This document shows positions 18,401 to 27,618 of a stretch of 64,000 bases of DNA, in pieces (position 1 is the stretch's first letter; each line of letters opens with the position of its first letter). This DNA is from VRUE01 sp963753585 (GTDB lineage: Bacteria > Actinomycetota > Thermoleophilia > Solirubrobacterales > 70-9). Below the pieces are notes generated by a model. It did no database searches. It had not been told where the DNA came from and saw nothing but the letters and a program-made list of their open reading frames with translations. Position numbers and translations under genes: made by a program. Location: the NCBI GenBank assembly GCA_963753585.1, contig CAVWCU010000001.1, forward strand, positions 1,798,001 through 1,862,000, written 5' to 3'.

Positions 18401-19729
18401 TCAGGCGCTGCCGAGCTTCTTGCGCAGGGCATCCAGGCGCCTGCTCAGCTCCGCCTCGAAGCCGCGGTCGGTGGGCTCGTAGAAGCGACGGTCCTCGAGG
18501 TCCTCGGGCAGCAGCGGCTGATCGCTGACGGCACCCGGCTCGTCGTGGGCGTAGCGATAGCCCTCGCCACGGCCCAGCGCCTTCGCCCCCGGGTAGTGGG
18601 CGTCGCGCAGATAGTCCGGCGGCGTCTTGGCGCCGTTCGCGCGGACCTCGGCCCGTGCCGCGCCGAGAGCTTTGTAGGAGGCATTGGACTTGGGGGCCAG
18701 TGCGAGGTAGACGGCGGCCTGGGCGAGGTTTAGAGCGCACTCGGGCAGACCGACCCGGTCGACCGCCCGCGCCGCGGCGTCGGCGAGGAGCAGCGCCTGC
18801 GGATCGGCGTTGCCGACGTCCTCGGAGGCGAGGATGACCATGCGGCGGGCGATGAAGCGTGGGTCCTCGCCACCCTCCAGCATCACCGCCAGGTAGTAGA
18901 GCGAGGCGTCGACGTCGGAACCCCGTGTCGCCTTGATCCAGGCCGAGACGAAGTCGTAGTGGCGGTCGCCCTGGCGGTCGTAATCGAGCGCCTTGCGCTG
19001 CAGCGCGTCCTCGATCGCGGCGACGTCGACCGTGGTCCCGCCCGAACGCTCGGCCGCGCGCTCCAGCGCTGAGAGCGCCACACGGGCATCGCCGCCGCTG
19101 CGATGGGCGAGCATCTCAAGCGCCGCGTCCTCGATCGGCGGGGGCTCGGCCAGCCCGCGCTCGCGGTCGGCAAGCGCGCGGCGCAGCAGCTCTTCCACCT
19201 CCCCGGGCTCGAGCGGGCGCAGCTCGTATATCTGGCAGCGCGAGAGCAGGGCGGAGTTGACCTCGAAGTAGGGGTTCTCGGTGGTGGCGCCGATCAGGGT
19301 CAGCAGCCCTTCCTCCACCGCTGGGAGCAGCGCGTCCTGCTGGGCCTTGTTGAAGCGGTGGATCTCGTCGAGGAAGAGGACGGTCGGGCGACCGCTGCCG
19401 GCGCGGCGCTCGCGCGCCCGCTCGATCACGGCGCGGATCTCGGCCCGGCCCGCGTTTACCGCCGACTCCTCCTCGAACGCGCCCTCGGCGCCCGCCGCCG
19501 CGATCCGTGCCAGGGTCGTCTTGCCGGCCCCCGGCGGTCCGTAGAGGATCGCGCTGTGCGGGTGCCCGCTCTCGATCGCCGTGCGCAGTGCCGAGCGCTC
19601 ACCCAGCACGTGCTCCTGCCCGACCAGCTCGCCAAGGCTTCGAGGCCGCATCCGCACCGCCAGCGGCGCATCGGCTACCGGGACCGCCCCCGCGTCGGGC
19701 TCGTCGCCGCTGTCGAACAATCGCTCCAC
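18401..19729 (-). CDS. rarA: Replication-associated recombination protein A (AAA+ ATPase)
   Basis: The product is 442 aa. Walker A GPPGAGKTT and Walker B LFLDEIHRF are present, with the sensor region GATTENPYFEVN. The C-terminal MgsA/RarA part contains ALDYDRQGDRHYDFVSAWIKA, RRMVILASEDVGNADP and DYLRDAHYPGAK. RarA/MgsA acts at stalled replication forks. The start GTG 19729 (ERLFDSGDEPD) is preferred to the open frame upstream because homologues begin there. It is divergent from the MpaB-like gene. Confidence 0.93.
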   Translation of the reverse strand: MERLFDSGDEPDAGAVPVADAPLAVRMRPRSLGELVGQEHVLGERSALRTAIESGHPHSAILYGPPGAGKTTLARIAAAGAEGAFEEESAVNAGRAEIRAVIERARERRAGSGRPTVLFLDEIHRFNKAQQDALLPAVEEGLLTLIGATTENPYFEVNSALLSRCQIYELRPLEPGEVEELLRRALADRERGLAEPPPIEDAALEMLAHRSGGDARVALSALERAAERSGGTTVDVAAIEDALQRKALDYDRQGDRHYDFVSAWIKATRGSDVDASLYYLAVMLEGGEDPRFIARRMVILASEDVGNADPQALLLADAAARAVDRVGLPECALNLAQAAVYLALAPKSNASYKALGAARAEVRANGAKTPPDYLRDAHYPGAKALGRGEGYRYAHDEPGAVSDQPLLPEDLEDRRFYEPTDRGFEAELSRRLDALRKKLGSA

Positions 19730-19821
19730 GCCTCGATCTTGCCAGGGCCCCCAGCCAGCCCCGAGGGTGTGTCTGATTTTGCCCACCTTATTTGGCGGAA
19801 ACTTAGACACGTCTGGGATGA

Positions 19822-19850
19822 TTGGGACGGTATTCGTCTTGCTGTATCAT
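19822..19850 (+). promoter_or_regulatory. Sigma-70-type promoter of the MpaB-like gene, near-leaderless
   Basis: A -35 element TTGGGA (19822-19827), a 17-bp spacer and a -10 element TATCAT (19845-19850) match a housekeeping promoter. The expected transcription start is about 19857, a few bases before the proposed TTG start codon at 19861. GTGTCT and AGACAC copies just upstream (about 19768-19810) form a possible operator for the TetR protein encoded downstream. Confidence 0.6.
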
Positions 19851-19860
19851 TACCGGCACC

Positions 19861-20760
19861 TTGTCGACCGTCCTCCCGACACCCGACGAATTCCCCGCGC
19901 TCGTGGCGAAGCCGGGATCCGTCCTCTGGCGCTACGGGGGCGATGCGCGCCTCCTCGGAGCCGGGGCCTACGCGATCCTGCTCCAGGTCGGCCACCCGAC
20001 GGTCGGCGCCGGAGTCAGCGAGCACTCGGACTTCCGCGGCGACCCCTGGGGTCGCCTGCTGCGCACCCTCGACTACTCATACGCGATGACCTACGGCGGG
20101 CCGGCCCTGGCCGGCGATATGGGCAGGCGCATCCGGGAGATGCACAAACACATCAAGGGCGTGAAGCCCGACGGCGAGCGCTATAGCGCGCTCGAGCCCG
20201 AGGCCTACGCCTGGGTCCACGCCACCCTCGCCCACTCGATCGTGCGCACCCACGAGCTGATGGGAACCCCGATCCCGGCCGACGAGATCGACGTGTTCTA
20301 CGCGGAATGGCGGCGAGGCGGGCGCTTGATCGGCGTCCGCGAGCGCGACCTGCCGGAGACCTGGGGCGAGTTCGGCGACTACTTCGAGGGCATGGTGGCC
20401 GAGCGGCTCGAGCGCACCGCCGCGGTCGACGAAGTCCTCGAATCGCTGGCCGCGCCGACCCGGCCCGACCTGCCGTTCCTCCCGGAGGCCGCCTGGCGAG
20501 TTGCCCGCATCCCGGCCGCGCACCAGATCACCCTGGTAACCGGCGGCCTTCTTTCCCCCCGTCTGCGCGATCTCTACGGGGTCGAGTGGACTCCCTCCAA
20601 GCAGCGCCAGCTGCAGGTCCTCTCCGCCGCCTCGCGGGCCGCGACGCCACTGATGCCCGGCAGGCTGCGAAACGTCGGCCCGAGCTACCTGCGCTGGCGA
20701 CGGGAGGCGATCGCCCGCGGCGACGCGGCCTCGCCCTCGCGCGTCCCGGTCGCCGCGTAG
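19861..20760 (+). CDS. MpaB-family (DUF2236) oxygenase-like protein
   Basis: The product is about 299 aa. FALVAKPGSVLWRYGGDAR, GAGAYAILLQVGHPTVGAGV and YAWVHATLAHSIVRTHE, with its histidines, are typical of the DUF2236/MpaB group. This group includes heme-containing oxygenases such as latex-clearing protein and mycophenolic-acid MpaB. The substrate is unknown. The start is uncertain: TTG 19861 fits the promoter and the family N-terminus, while ATG 19822 would lie inside the promoter. It is followed after 8 bp by a TetR regulator that probably controls it. Confidence 0.82.
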   Translation: MSTVLPTPDEFPALVAKPGSVLWRYGGDARLLGAGAYAILLQVGHPTVGAGVSEHSDFRGDPWGRLLRTLDYSYAMTYGGPALAGDMGRRIREMHKHIKGVKPDGERYSALEPEAYAWVHATLAHSIVRTHELMGTPIPADEIDVFYAEWRRGGRLIGVRERDLPETWGEFGDYFEGMVAERLERTAAVDEVLESLAAPTRPDLPFLPEAAWRVARIPAAHQITLVTGGLLSPRLRDLYGVEWTPSKQRQLQVLSAASRAATPLMPGRLRNVGPSYLRWRREAIARGDAASPSRVPVAA

Positions 20761-20768
20761 GCCGCCGG

Positions 20769-21398
20769 ATGGCCGTCGAGCCGCTCACCCTGCTCACCCA
20801 CGCGGTCGGCGCGGACGCCGAGCCCCCCGGCGACGCGACCAGCACGCGCATACTCAACGCCGCTCTCGACCTGGCCGCCGCCTCGGGCGTGCAGCACCTG
20901 ACCATGGACGCCGTCGCCCAGCGCGCCCGCGTCGGGCGGATGACGGTCTACCGCCGCTTCGGCGACAAGCAGGCCCTGGTCGCGGCCCTCGGAGCACGTG
21001 AGGGCCGGCGTTGCCTGGCTGAGCTCGACGCCGCGGCGCGGCCCGACGCGCCGATCGCCGAGCAGGTCGCGGCCGGCTTCGCCACCAGCCTCCGGCTCGC
21101 CCGCGAGCACCCTCTGCTGAGCCGGCTCGCCCGGCTCGAGCCGGGGACGGTGCTCGACGCCCTCACCGAGGACGGCGGGGCGCTGTTCGGCCTCGCCCGC
21201 GCCTACTTGGCCGAGCGCCTACGGGAGTCGCAACGGGCCGGGGTCCTCGGCGACGTCGAGGTCGAGGAGGCAGCTGAGCTCCTGGTCCGCCTCGCGGTTA
21301 GCTTCGTGCTGATCCCCGAGAGCGCCCTGCCCCTCGACGACGAGGACCGTGTGCGCGGCCTGGCGCAGCAGCTGCTGGCACCGATCCTCGAGAGCTAA
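20769..21398 (+). CDS. TetR-family transcriptional regulator
   Basis: The product is 209 aa. The N-terminal helix-turn-helix (LTMDAVAQRARVGRMTVYRRFGDKQAL, split here only for description) lies at about residues 41-67. The C-terminal ligand-binding part is alpha-helical. It lies 8 bp after the MpaB-like gene in the same direction, and its last 4 bases overlap the convergent MpaB paralogue. It probably represses the MpaB-like gene. The effector is unknown. Confidence 0.88.
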   Translation: MAVEPLTLLTHAVGADAEPPGDATSTRILNAALDLAAASGVQHLTMDAVAQRARVGRMTVYRRFGDKQALVAALGAREGRRCLAELDAAARPDAPIAEQVAAGFATSLRLAREHPLLSRLARLEPGTVLDALTEDGGALFGLARAYLAERLRESQRAGVLGDVEVEEAAELLVRLAVSFVLIPESALPLDDEDRVRGLAQQLLAPILES

Positions 21399-22624
21399 GC
21401 CGCCGCCGAAAGCACCGGCTCGCGTGCCGCCTCGTCCGGCTCGATCGTCTCGACCGGACCGAAGCGGGCGGCGGAGACGCGGTCGACGAAGGCCAGCTCC
21501 ATGCGGGCGATGCGCTCGTCGGAGCCGAGCAGGTGGCTGGCACGAGCGAGTTCGCGGATCAGCGTCAGCGGCCGCAGCATCAGCGCCATCGCCAGGCCGG
21601 CCAGCCGCGAGCGGGGCACGCCGAGCGTGTCGGCCATCTCGTCATCCATCCAGCGACGAACGAAGCCGCCCAGGTAGCGCGCCTTGAGGGCGACGACCGG
21701 TCTCCTGATCAACCGCGGCAGCTTCTTTTCCAGCGGGAACTCGACCCCGTCGTAGAGCAGCGCGCGCATCAGCTTCGGCGAGTCCTCGTTGGGATCGTCG
21801 TCGAGCGCCAGGGCCGCGTCCATGGTGGTGCGGGCCTCCCGGTAGGAACGCGGGATCAGGTAGTCGGGCGTCCCCATCAGCGAGCCGATCCAGGCCCACT
21901 GGTGGGTCATCGCCTCCAGCTCCGCCGGCGAGAACCGCACGCCGAGGTCCTCGAGCGCCTGCACCGGGATCGTCATGAAGCCGCCAACCGCGGTGACCAG
22001 CGAGTCGCTGGCGCTGATCGGGATCCCCCATTCCGGCATGTCCCAGCTCGGGTCGGCAGCGAGATGCTGGCGGACCAGAGCGTGGACCATGCGCAGCCGC
22101 ACGGTTGCGCGCATGCCGTCCGCGCCCGGGTGCAGGGCGCCCGGCTTGGTGCCGACCGCAACCCAACGCGAGGTCTCCTGGATCCGGCGCGGCGCCATCT
22201 TCTCGAGCCGCCCGGTGGCGGCGAGCGGCCGGGTTAGGCGGCCGCTTTTGTAACCGTAGGCGAGCGAGCCGCAGATCAGAGCGATGCCAAGGTTGAGGCC
22301 GCCGCTGCGCCAGTAGGCGTTGGCGCCCGCGTCGACCAGGTCGAGGTCGACCCAATCGGGGGGACGGAGGGAGGGCTCGAGCAGCTCGGCCAGCTCCGGG
22401 GGAGCGCTCTCGACCCGCTCGGGCCCGTGCTCCAGCGCCTCGTCGAGCATCCGCCAGCCGCCGCCACCCGGCAGCGACTTGAAAGAGGTGACGAGCTGGT
22501 CGGCCAGCGGGTCGCCTTCGAACGCACCGCGGGCGATCCGGTCGACCACATCGGGGTCGTGCTCGCGCTTCGCGGCCGCGATCCGCGCTTCCAGCCTCTC
22601 GGAATAGGGCTGTGAGGAAGGCAC
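21395..22624 (-). CDS. MpaB/Lcp-like DUF2236 oxygenase, paralogue 1
   Basis: The product is about 409 aa. WVDLDLVDAGANAYWRSGG, RLEKMAPRRIQETSRWVA, RATVRLRMVHALVRQHL and MTHQWAWIGSLMGTPDYLIP are family features shared with latex-clearing protein-like heme oxygenases; the invariant His is probably in the RMVHALVR segment. There is no signal peptide, so it acts inside the cell. GTG 22624 is chosen because it lies 4 bp after the stop of the upstream paralogue; the frame is open further upstream. It probably shares an operon with paralogue 2. Confidence 0.8.
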   Translation of the reverse strand: MPSSQPYSERLEARIAAAKREHDPDVVDRIARGAFEGDPLADQLVTSFKSLPGGGGWRMLDEALEHGPERVESAPPELAELLEPSLRPPDWVDLDLVDAGANAYWRSGGLNLGIALICGSLAYGYKSGRLTRPLAATGRLEKMAPRRIQETSRWVAVGTKPGALHPGADGMRATVRLRMVHALVRQHLAADPSWDMPEWGIPISASDSLVTAVGGFMTIPVQALEDLGVRFSPAELEAMTHQWAWIGSLMGTPDYLIPRSYREARTTMDAALALDDDPNEDSPKLMRALLYDGVEFPLEKKLPRLIRRPVVALKARYLGGFVRRWMDDEMADTLGVPRSRLAGLAMALMLRPLTLIRELARASHLLGSDERIARMELAFVDRVSAARFGPVETIEPDEAAREPVLSAAA

Positions 22625-22628
22625 CTGC

Positions 22629-23849
22629 CTAGGCCGCCGAGAGCACCGGCTCGCGCTCTGCGGAGTGAGGATCGATCGTCTCCGCCGACCCACCCCTGGC
22701 CGTCGAGACCCACTCCAGGAAGGCCAGCTCCATGCGGGCGATGCGCTCGTCGGAGCCGAGCAGGTGGCTGGCGCGGGCCAGTTCCCGGGTGAGCGTGAGC
22801 GGTCGCAGCAGCGGCGTCAGGCGGGTCAGCGGCGTGTTCGGAACACCGAGGCGGTCGGCCATCTCGTCATCCATCCAGCGCCGCGCGAAGCTGCCGATGA
22901 ACCGCGCCTTCATCGCCCGCGCCGGCCGCTTGGCGAGCCGTGGCAGCCTGCTTTCGAGCGGGAACTCGGTTCCGTAGTAGAGCAGCGCCTGCATCAGCTT
23001 CGGCGAGTCTTCGTTCGGCCCGTCGTTGAGCGCCAGCGCGGCGTCCATCGTCGTGCAGGCTTCGGCGTAAGAGCGCGGTATGAGCTCGTCCGGAGTCCCC
23101 ATCAGCGAGCCGATCCAGGCCCACTGGTGGGTCATCGCCTCCAGCTCCGCCGGCGAGAACCGCACGCCGAGGTCTTTCAGCGCTTTGATCGGCATCGACA
23201 TGAAGCCGCCGATCGCCGTAACCAGCGAGTCGCTGGCGCTGATCGGGACCCCCCACTCGCCGATGTCCCACTCGTTCGTGTCGAGCAGGTGGGCGCGGAT
23301 GAGGGCGTGGACCATGCGCAGCCGCACGGTCGCTCGTGTTCCCTCGGCGCCCGGACGGAGCGACCCGGGCCTGGTCGCGACGGCGACCCAGCGCGAGGTC
23401 TCCTGCAGCCGGCGCGGCGCCATCTTCTCGAGCCGCCCGGTGGCGGCGAGCGGACGGGTGAGGCGGGCGCTCTGGTAGCCGTAGGCGAGCGAACCGCAGG
23501 TAAGCGCCAGGCCGAGGTTGAAGCCGCCGCTGCGCCAATAGGCGTTGGCGCCCGCGTCGACCAGGTCGAGGTCGACCCAATTTGGGGGACGGAGGGAGGG
23601 CTCGAGCAGCTCGGCCAACTCCGGGGGAGCGCCCTCGACCCGCTCGGGCCCGTGCTCCAGCGCCTCGTCGAGCATCCGCCAGCCCTCGCCGCCCGGCAAC
23701 GACTTGAAAGAGGTGACGAGCCGGTCGGCGATCGGGTCGCCTTCGAACACCCCGCCGGCGAGGCGGTCGACCAGCTCGGGGTCGTGATCGCGCTTGGCCC
23801 CGTCAACCAGTCGCATCAGCTCCGGTGAAAGCGTGGGGAAAGAGGACAT
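22629..23849 (-). CDS. MpaB/Lcp-like DUF2236 oxygenase, paralogue 2
   Basis: The product is 406 aa and closely similar to the gene downstream over nearly its whole length, with large stretches also conserved at the DNA level. The same segments occur (WVDLDLVDAGANAYWRSGGF, VRLRMVHALIRAHL, HQWAWIGSLMGTPDELIP, and RASHLLGSDERIARMELAF). ATG 23849 starts MSSFPTLSPEL. A tandem duplication explains the pair. The gene is divergent from a TetR regulator, whose operator probably lies in the shared intergenic space. The expected chemistry is oxygen-dependent cleavage of an isoprenoid-like or similar lipid, which is inference. Confidence 0.82.
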   Translation of the reverse strand: MSSFPTLSPELMRLVDGAKRDHDPELVDRLAGGVFEGDPIADRLVTSFKSLPGGEGWRMLDEALEHGPERVEGAPPELAELLEPSLRPPNWVDLDLVDAGANAYWRSGGFNLGLALTCGSLAYGYQSARLTRPLAATGRLEKMAPRRLQETSRWVAVATRPGSLRPGAEGTRATVRLRMVHALIRAHLLDTNEWDIGEWGVPISASDSLVTAIGGFMSMPIKALKDLGVRFSPAELEAMTHQWAWIGSLMGTPDELIPRSYAEACTTMDAALALNDGPNEDSPKLMQALLYYGTEFPLESRLPRLAKRPARAMKARFIGSFARRWMDDEMADRLGVPNTPLTRLTPLLRPLTLTRELARASHLLGSDERIARMELAFLEWVSTARGGSAETIDPHSAEREPVLSAA

Positions 23850-23936
23850 GAACGTATCCTGATTGTATGCCAGACGGCGGCGACTGTGTCCATGCCCGGG
23901 CAGATGTCGCCGTCGCCGCACTGCCAGACTGGAGGG
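23850..23936. promoter_or_regulatory. Divergent regulatory region between DUF2236 pair and TetR gene
   Basis: The 87-bp space must hold both promoters. TGCCAGAC occurs twice (about 23868-23875 and 23921-23928), a possible repeated operator half-site. Neither promoter could be assigned with confidence. Confidence 0.35.
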
Positions 23937-24614
23937 GTGAGCAGAGCCGCGACCGGCGTATACGGAGGGCAGTCGGCTGAGCAGCGGCGCAGCGAGCGCA
24001 GGGCGCAGCTGCTCGAAGCCGGGCTCGACCTGATCGGGACCCAGGGCTGGGCGGCAACGACGGTGCGCGGAGTGTGCTCGCGCGCCAAGCTGACCTCCCG
24101 CTTCTTCTACGAGAGCTTCGAGGACCTCGACGCCCTCGCCGTGGCGGTCTTCGACGAGGTCGTCGAAGACGCCACCGCCCAGGTGGTCGAGGCGGTCGCC
24201 GCCGCCCCCGCCGACAAGCCGCAGGCGCAGGCGCGCGCCGCGATCGACACATTCGTGCGCGTGCTCACCGACGATCCGCGCAAGGCGCGCATCACCTTTG
24301 TCGAGGCGCTTGGCAGCGAGGCCCTGCTCGAGCGACGGCTGGCGACGATGAACACCTTCGCCCAGCTGATCGCCGCGCAGGCGCGGGCCTCCTTCGAGCC
24401 GCCCGCCAGCGAAGACCCTCTCGTGGACCTGACCGCCAGACTGCTGGCGGGCGGCCTGGCGGAGCTGCTGATCACCTGGCTGCAGGGGGAGGTCGAGATG
24501 GAGCGGGAGCAACTGATCGACGACTGCGTAGCTCTTTTCGTCGCCACGGCCGAGAGCGCCGTGGACATCGCCCGCCAGCGCGCCGGGGGCGGCGATCGCG
24601 GCAGCGGGGCCTGA
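23937..24614 (+). CDS. TetR-family transcriptional regulator, divergent from the DUF2236 pair
   Basis: The product is about 225 aa from GTG 23937. The helix-turn-helix (WAATTVRGVCSRAKLTSRFFYESFEDL region) lies at about residues 40-66, followed by a helical ligand-binding part. The start is uncertain: GGAGG lies almost touching the GTG, and ATGs at 23886 and 23892 are in frame. Its position divergent from the oxygenase-like pair and just before an aldehyde dehydrogenase suggests control of both. The ligand is unknown. Confidence 0.85.
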   Translation: MSRAATGVYGGQSAEQRRSERRAQLLEAGLDLIGTQGWAATTVRGVCSRAKLTSRFFYESFEDLDALAVAVFDEVVEDATAQVVEAVAAAPADKPQAQARAAIDTFVRVLTDDPRKARITFVEALGSEALLERRLATMNTFAQLIAAQARASFEPPASEDPLVDLTARLLAGGLAELLITWLQGEVEMEREQLIDDCVALFVATAESAVDIARQRAGGGDRGSGA

Positions 24615-24667
24615 GCGTTCCCATCTCCCCTCACTCGCGGGGCTGTATCGGCCTACAATCGACGGCC

Positions 24668-26263
24668 ATGGAGAGCGCTACGCAGAGCCCAACGGTCCAG
24701 TCCACCCTCGAGTCGTTCAACCCCGCCACCGGTGAGCTGGTCGGCTCGGTCGCGACGATCACGCCGGAGCAGGTGCAGGGAGTCGTCGACGACGTCGCCC
24801 GCATCCAGCCCGCCTGGGCGGAGCTGTCGACCCAGGACCGCGCCCGGTACATGAAGCGAGCCGCGGCGACGCTGCTCGATGAGATCGACGAGATCGCGGA
24901 GTTGCTCGTCCAGGAGCAGGGCAAGCCCCGCGCCGAGGCCTACACGATGGAGCTGCTGCCGACGGTCGACGCGCTGCACTGGTGCGCCAAGGCCGGCCCG
25001 AAGATCCTCGCCGACGAGAAGGTGCGGATGAGCCAGGCCTTCCTGGCGACGAAGAAAAGTCGCTTCTCCTACGAGCCGATCGGGGTCGTAGGAGTGATCG
25101 CGCCCTGGAACTACCCCTGGTCGATCCCCTTCGGCGAGGTTGCGATCGCGCTGATGGCCGGCAACGGCGTGGTCCTCAAGCCCGCCAGCCTGACGCCACT
25201 CTTGGGCGAGGCGATCCGGCGGATCTTCGAGAAGGGCGGCCTGCCCGAGGGTCTGATCCGCGTCGTCCACGGCGGCGGCGCGGTCGGCGACGCGCTGGCC
25301 CGCTCCAGCGCGGGGAAGATCTTTTTCACCGGCTCGGTCGAGGTCGGCCGCAAGGTCGGCGCCAATTGTGCGCAAATGCTGAAGGGCTCGGTCCTGGAGC
25401 TGGGCGGCAAGGACCCGATGATCGTCTGCGCCGACGCCGACCTGCCCAACGCGATCTCCGGAGCCGTCTGGGGAGGCTTCGCAAACGCCGGCCAGACCTG
25501 CTCGGGGATCGAGCGGGTCTACGTCGTCAAGGAGGTCGCCGACCGCTTCGTCGAGGGCGTCGCCCGCGAGACCGAGAGGCTGCGCCTCGGCGACCCGATG
25601 CAGTGGGAGACCGAGATCGGCCCGATGACCTCCGAGGGCCAGTACGAGATCGTCGTCGACCTGATCGCCGACGCGGTCGCCTCCGGCGCGACCAAGCTAT
25701 GCGGCGGCCCGACCGAGGTCCCGGGCCTCTCGGGCAAGTTCGTCGCCCCCACCGTGCTGACCGGGGTCACGCACGAGATGCGGATCATGCGGGAGGAGAT
25801 CTTCGGCCCGGTGCTGCCGATCGTCGTCGTCGACTCCGAGCAGGAGGCGATCGAGCTCGCCAACGACTCCGAGTTCGGCCTCGGCGCCTCGGTCTGGACC
25901 AAGGACCGCCAGAAGGGCGAGCGGATCGCGCGGCGGATCGAGTCGGGCATGGTCTGGGTCAACGACCACTCCTTCAGCCACGGCGCCTGCCAGTGCGCCT
26001 GGGGCGGTGTCAAGGACTCCGGCGTCGGCCGCTCGCATTCCAAATTCGGCTTCTATGAGTGCGTCAACGTGAAGATGAACGCTTGGGAGCCGGGGCTGAC
26101 GCGTGACTTCTGGTGGCACCCCTACGACCGCACCCTCGGTGAAGCGGTGCAGGCCTCGGCGAAGCTGCTCTACGGCAAGGGCGCAACCCGGACCAAGGCG
26201 CTGCGCGAAGGCGCCCGCCCCCTGCTCGAGGTCGGCCGCCGCACCCTGCGCAAGCGCCGTTGA
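24668..26263 (+). CDS. Aldehyde dehydrogenase with C-terminal extension
   Basis: The product is 531 aa. IAPWNYPWSIPFGE, KPASLTPLLG and FFTGSVEVGRKV form the cofactor site, LELGGKDPMIV holds the catalytic Glu, and GQTCSGIERVYV holds the catalytic Cys. EEIFGPVLP and the final HSHGACQ-to-GGVKDSGVGRSHSKFG segments are also present. The C-terminal extension (DFWWHPYDRTLGEAVQA) is typical of one actinobacterial branch of unknown substrate. ATG 24668 starts MESATQSP. It may oxidise aldehydes made by the neighbouring oxygenase-like enzymes (inference). Its stop overlaps the ccmA start. Confidence 0.88.
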   Translation: MESATQSPTVQSTLESFNPATGELVGSVATITPEQVQGVVDDVARIQPAWAELSTQDRARYMKRAAATLLDEIDEIAELLVQEQGKPRAEAYTMELLPTVDALHWCAKAGPKILADEKVRMSQAFLATKKSRFSYEPIGVVGVIAPWNYPWSIPFGEVAIALMAGNGVVLKPASLTPLLGEAIRRIFEKGGLPEGLIRVVHGGGAVGDALARSSAGKIFFTGSVEVGRKVGANCAQMLKGSVLELGGKDPMIVCADADLPNAISGAVWGGFANAGQTCSGIERVYVVKEVADRFVEGVARETERLRLGDPMQWETEIGPMTSEGQYEIVVDLIADAVASGATKLCGGPTEVPGLSGKFVAPTVLTGVTHEMRIMREEIFGPVLPIVVVDSEQEAIELANDSEFGLGASVWTKDRQKGERIARRIESGMVWVNDHSFSHGACQCAWGGVKDSGVGRSHSKFGFYECVNVKMNAWEPGLTRDFWWHPYDRTLGEAVQASAKLLYGKGATRTKALREGARPLLEVGRRTLRKRR

Positions 26264-26910
26264 GCGAAGCGGCGGTCTCCGTCGCCGGCCTGCGCCGCGA
26301 CTACGGCGAACGGACGGCCCTCGACGGCGTCGACTTCGAGCTGGCGCGAGGCGAGACACTGCTCGTGCTGGGGCCCAACGGCGCCGGCAAGACGACCCTG
26401 CTGCGCATCCTCGCCACGCTGCTGCGACCGAGCGGCGGCGAGGTGCGGGCGCTGGGCTGCAGGGTCCCCGAGGAGGCCTGGAAGCTGCGCGGGCGGATCG
26501 GCTTTCTCGGCCACGAGCCGCTGCTCTACCGCGACCTCAGCGGCCGTGAGAACCTGCGCTTCCACGCCCAGCTGCACGGGCTACGGGGGGAGCCGGCGGA
26601 GACGAGGATCACCGAGCTGCTCGCCGCCGTGGGGATGGAGCGGCGGGCGGAGGGGCGCGTCGCCGAGCTCTCGGCCGGGATGCGCCAGCGCCTGGCGATC
26701 TGCCGCTGCGTCCTGCACGAGCCCGAGCTGCTGCTGCTCGACGAGCCGGACTCCAACCTCGACGCCGGGGGGCGGGAGCTGGCACGCGGACTGATCGGGC
26801 AGGGGGACGATCGCGTCCGCGTCATCGTCAGCCACGACCCCGAGCGCTTCGAAGCCGAGGCCGATCAGGTGCTGCGTATCGAGGCGGGGGGAAGGCCGGT
26901 GGCCGCATGA
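26260..26910 (+). CDS. ccmA: Heme exporter ATP-binding protein CcmA
   Basis: The product is 216 aa with Walker A LGPNGAGKTT, the signature ELSAGMRQRLAI, Walker B LLLLDEPDSNLD and an H-loop SHDPERF. CcmA with CcmB forms the ABC unit of system I cytochrome c maturation, acting in heme handover to CcmE. The start is TTG 26260, overlapping the stop of the aldehyde dehydrogenase; the stop overlaps ccmB (ATGA). Assignment to ccmA rests on the ccmB and ccmC neighbours. Confidence 0.88.
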   Translation: MSEAAVSVAGLRRDYGERTALDGVDFELARGETLLVLGPNGAGKTTLLRILATLLRPSGGEVRALGCRVPEEAWKLRGRIGFLGHEPLLYRDLSGRENLRFHAQLHGLRGEPAETRITELLAAVGMERRAEGRVAELSAGMRQRLAICRCVLHEPELLLLDEPDSNLDAGGRELARGLIGQGDDRVRVIVSHDPERFEAEADQVLRIEAGGRPVAA

Positions 26911-27587
26911 CTCCTTCCCGCGCGGCCTTCGCCGCGATCCTCGCCAAGGACCTGCGCGCCGAGCTGCGCACCCTGCAGTCGCTGCCGGCGATGGCGCTCT
27001 TCGCCACCACCACCTTCGTCATCTTCCGCTTCGGCCTCGACCGCACCAGCCTCTCCGGCAGCCTCGCCGCGGGCGTGCTCTGGGCGACATTGCTCTTCGC
27101 CGCCCTGCTCGGGGTCAACCGCCTCTTCGTCGCCGAGCGCGAGGAGGGCGGCTTCGACGCGATCCGCCTCGCCCCGATCGACCGCAGCGCCCTCTTCGCC
27201 GCCAAGGCGGCGGCGCTGTTCGCCTACCTGGTGGTGCTGGAGCTGGTCGTGGTGCCGATCTTCGCCCTCTTCTTCCTCGACTCCGCGGCGCCGCTGGCGC
27301 CCCTCGCCCTCGTCCTCCTGCTCGCCGACCTCGGCATCGCCGCGACCGGCACGCTGATCTCCTCGATGGCGGTCCATTCGCGCGCCCGCGACCTGCTCGG
27401 CCCGCTCGTCCTCCTGCCCCTGATCGTGCCGCTGATGATCGCCGCGACGGGCGCCAGCGAGCCGCTGCTGGCTTTGGGCGGTCCCGGTTACCACCGCTTC
27501 GGAACCTGGCTGGCGGTGCTCTCCCTATACGATCTGATCTTCCTCCTGGTCGGCTGGGCCGTCTTCGATTTCCTCCTGGAGGACTAG
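26907..27587 (+). CDS. ccmB: Heme exporter permease CcmB
   Basis: The product is 226 aa with six hydrophobic helices. The N-terminal segment (AILAKDLRAELRTLQ) and the loop RLFVAEREEGGFDAIRLAP are typical of CcmB. It pairs with CcmA in the membrane for cytochrome c biogenesis. It is translationally coupled to ccmA and followed after 31 bp by ccmC. Confidence 0.9.
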   Translation: MTPSRAAFAAILAKDLRAELRTLQSLPAMALFATTTFVIFRFGLDRTSLSGSLAAGVLWATLLFAALLGVNRLFVAEREEGGFDAIRLAPIDRSALFAAKAAALFAYLVVLELVVVPIFALFFLDSAAPLAPLALVLLLADLGIAATGTLISSMAVHSRARDLLGPLVLLPLIVPLMIAATGASEPLLALGGPGYHRFGTWLAVLSLYDLIFLLVGWAVFDFLLED

Positions 27588-27618
27588 CGCGCAGGCCCCC
27601 TTCCACCGCGAGAAACGT

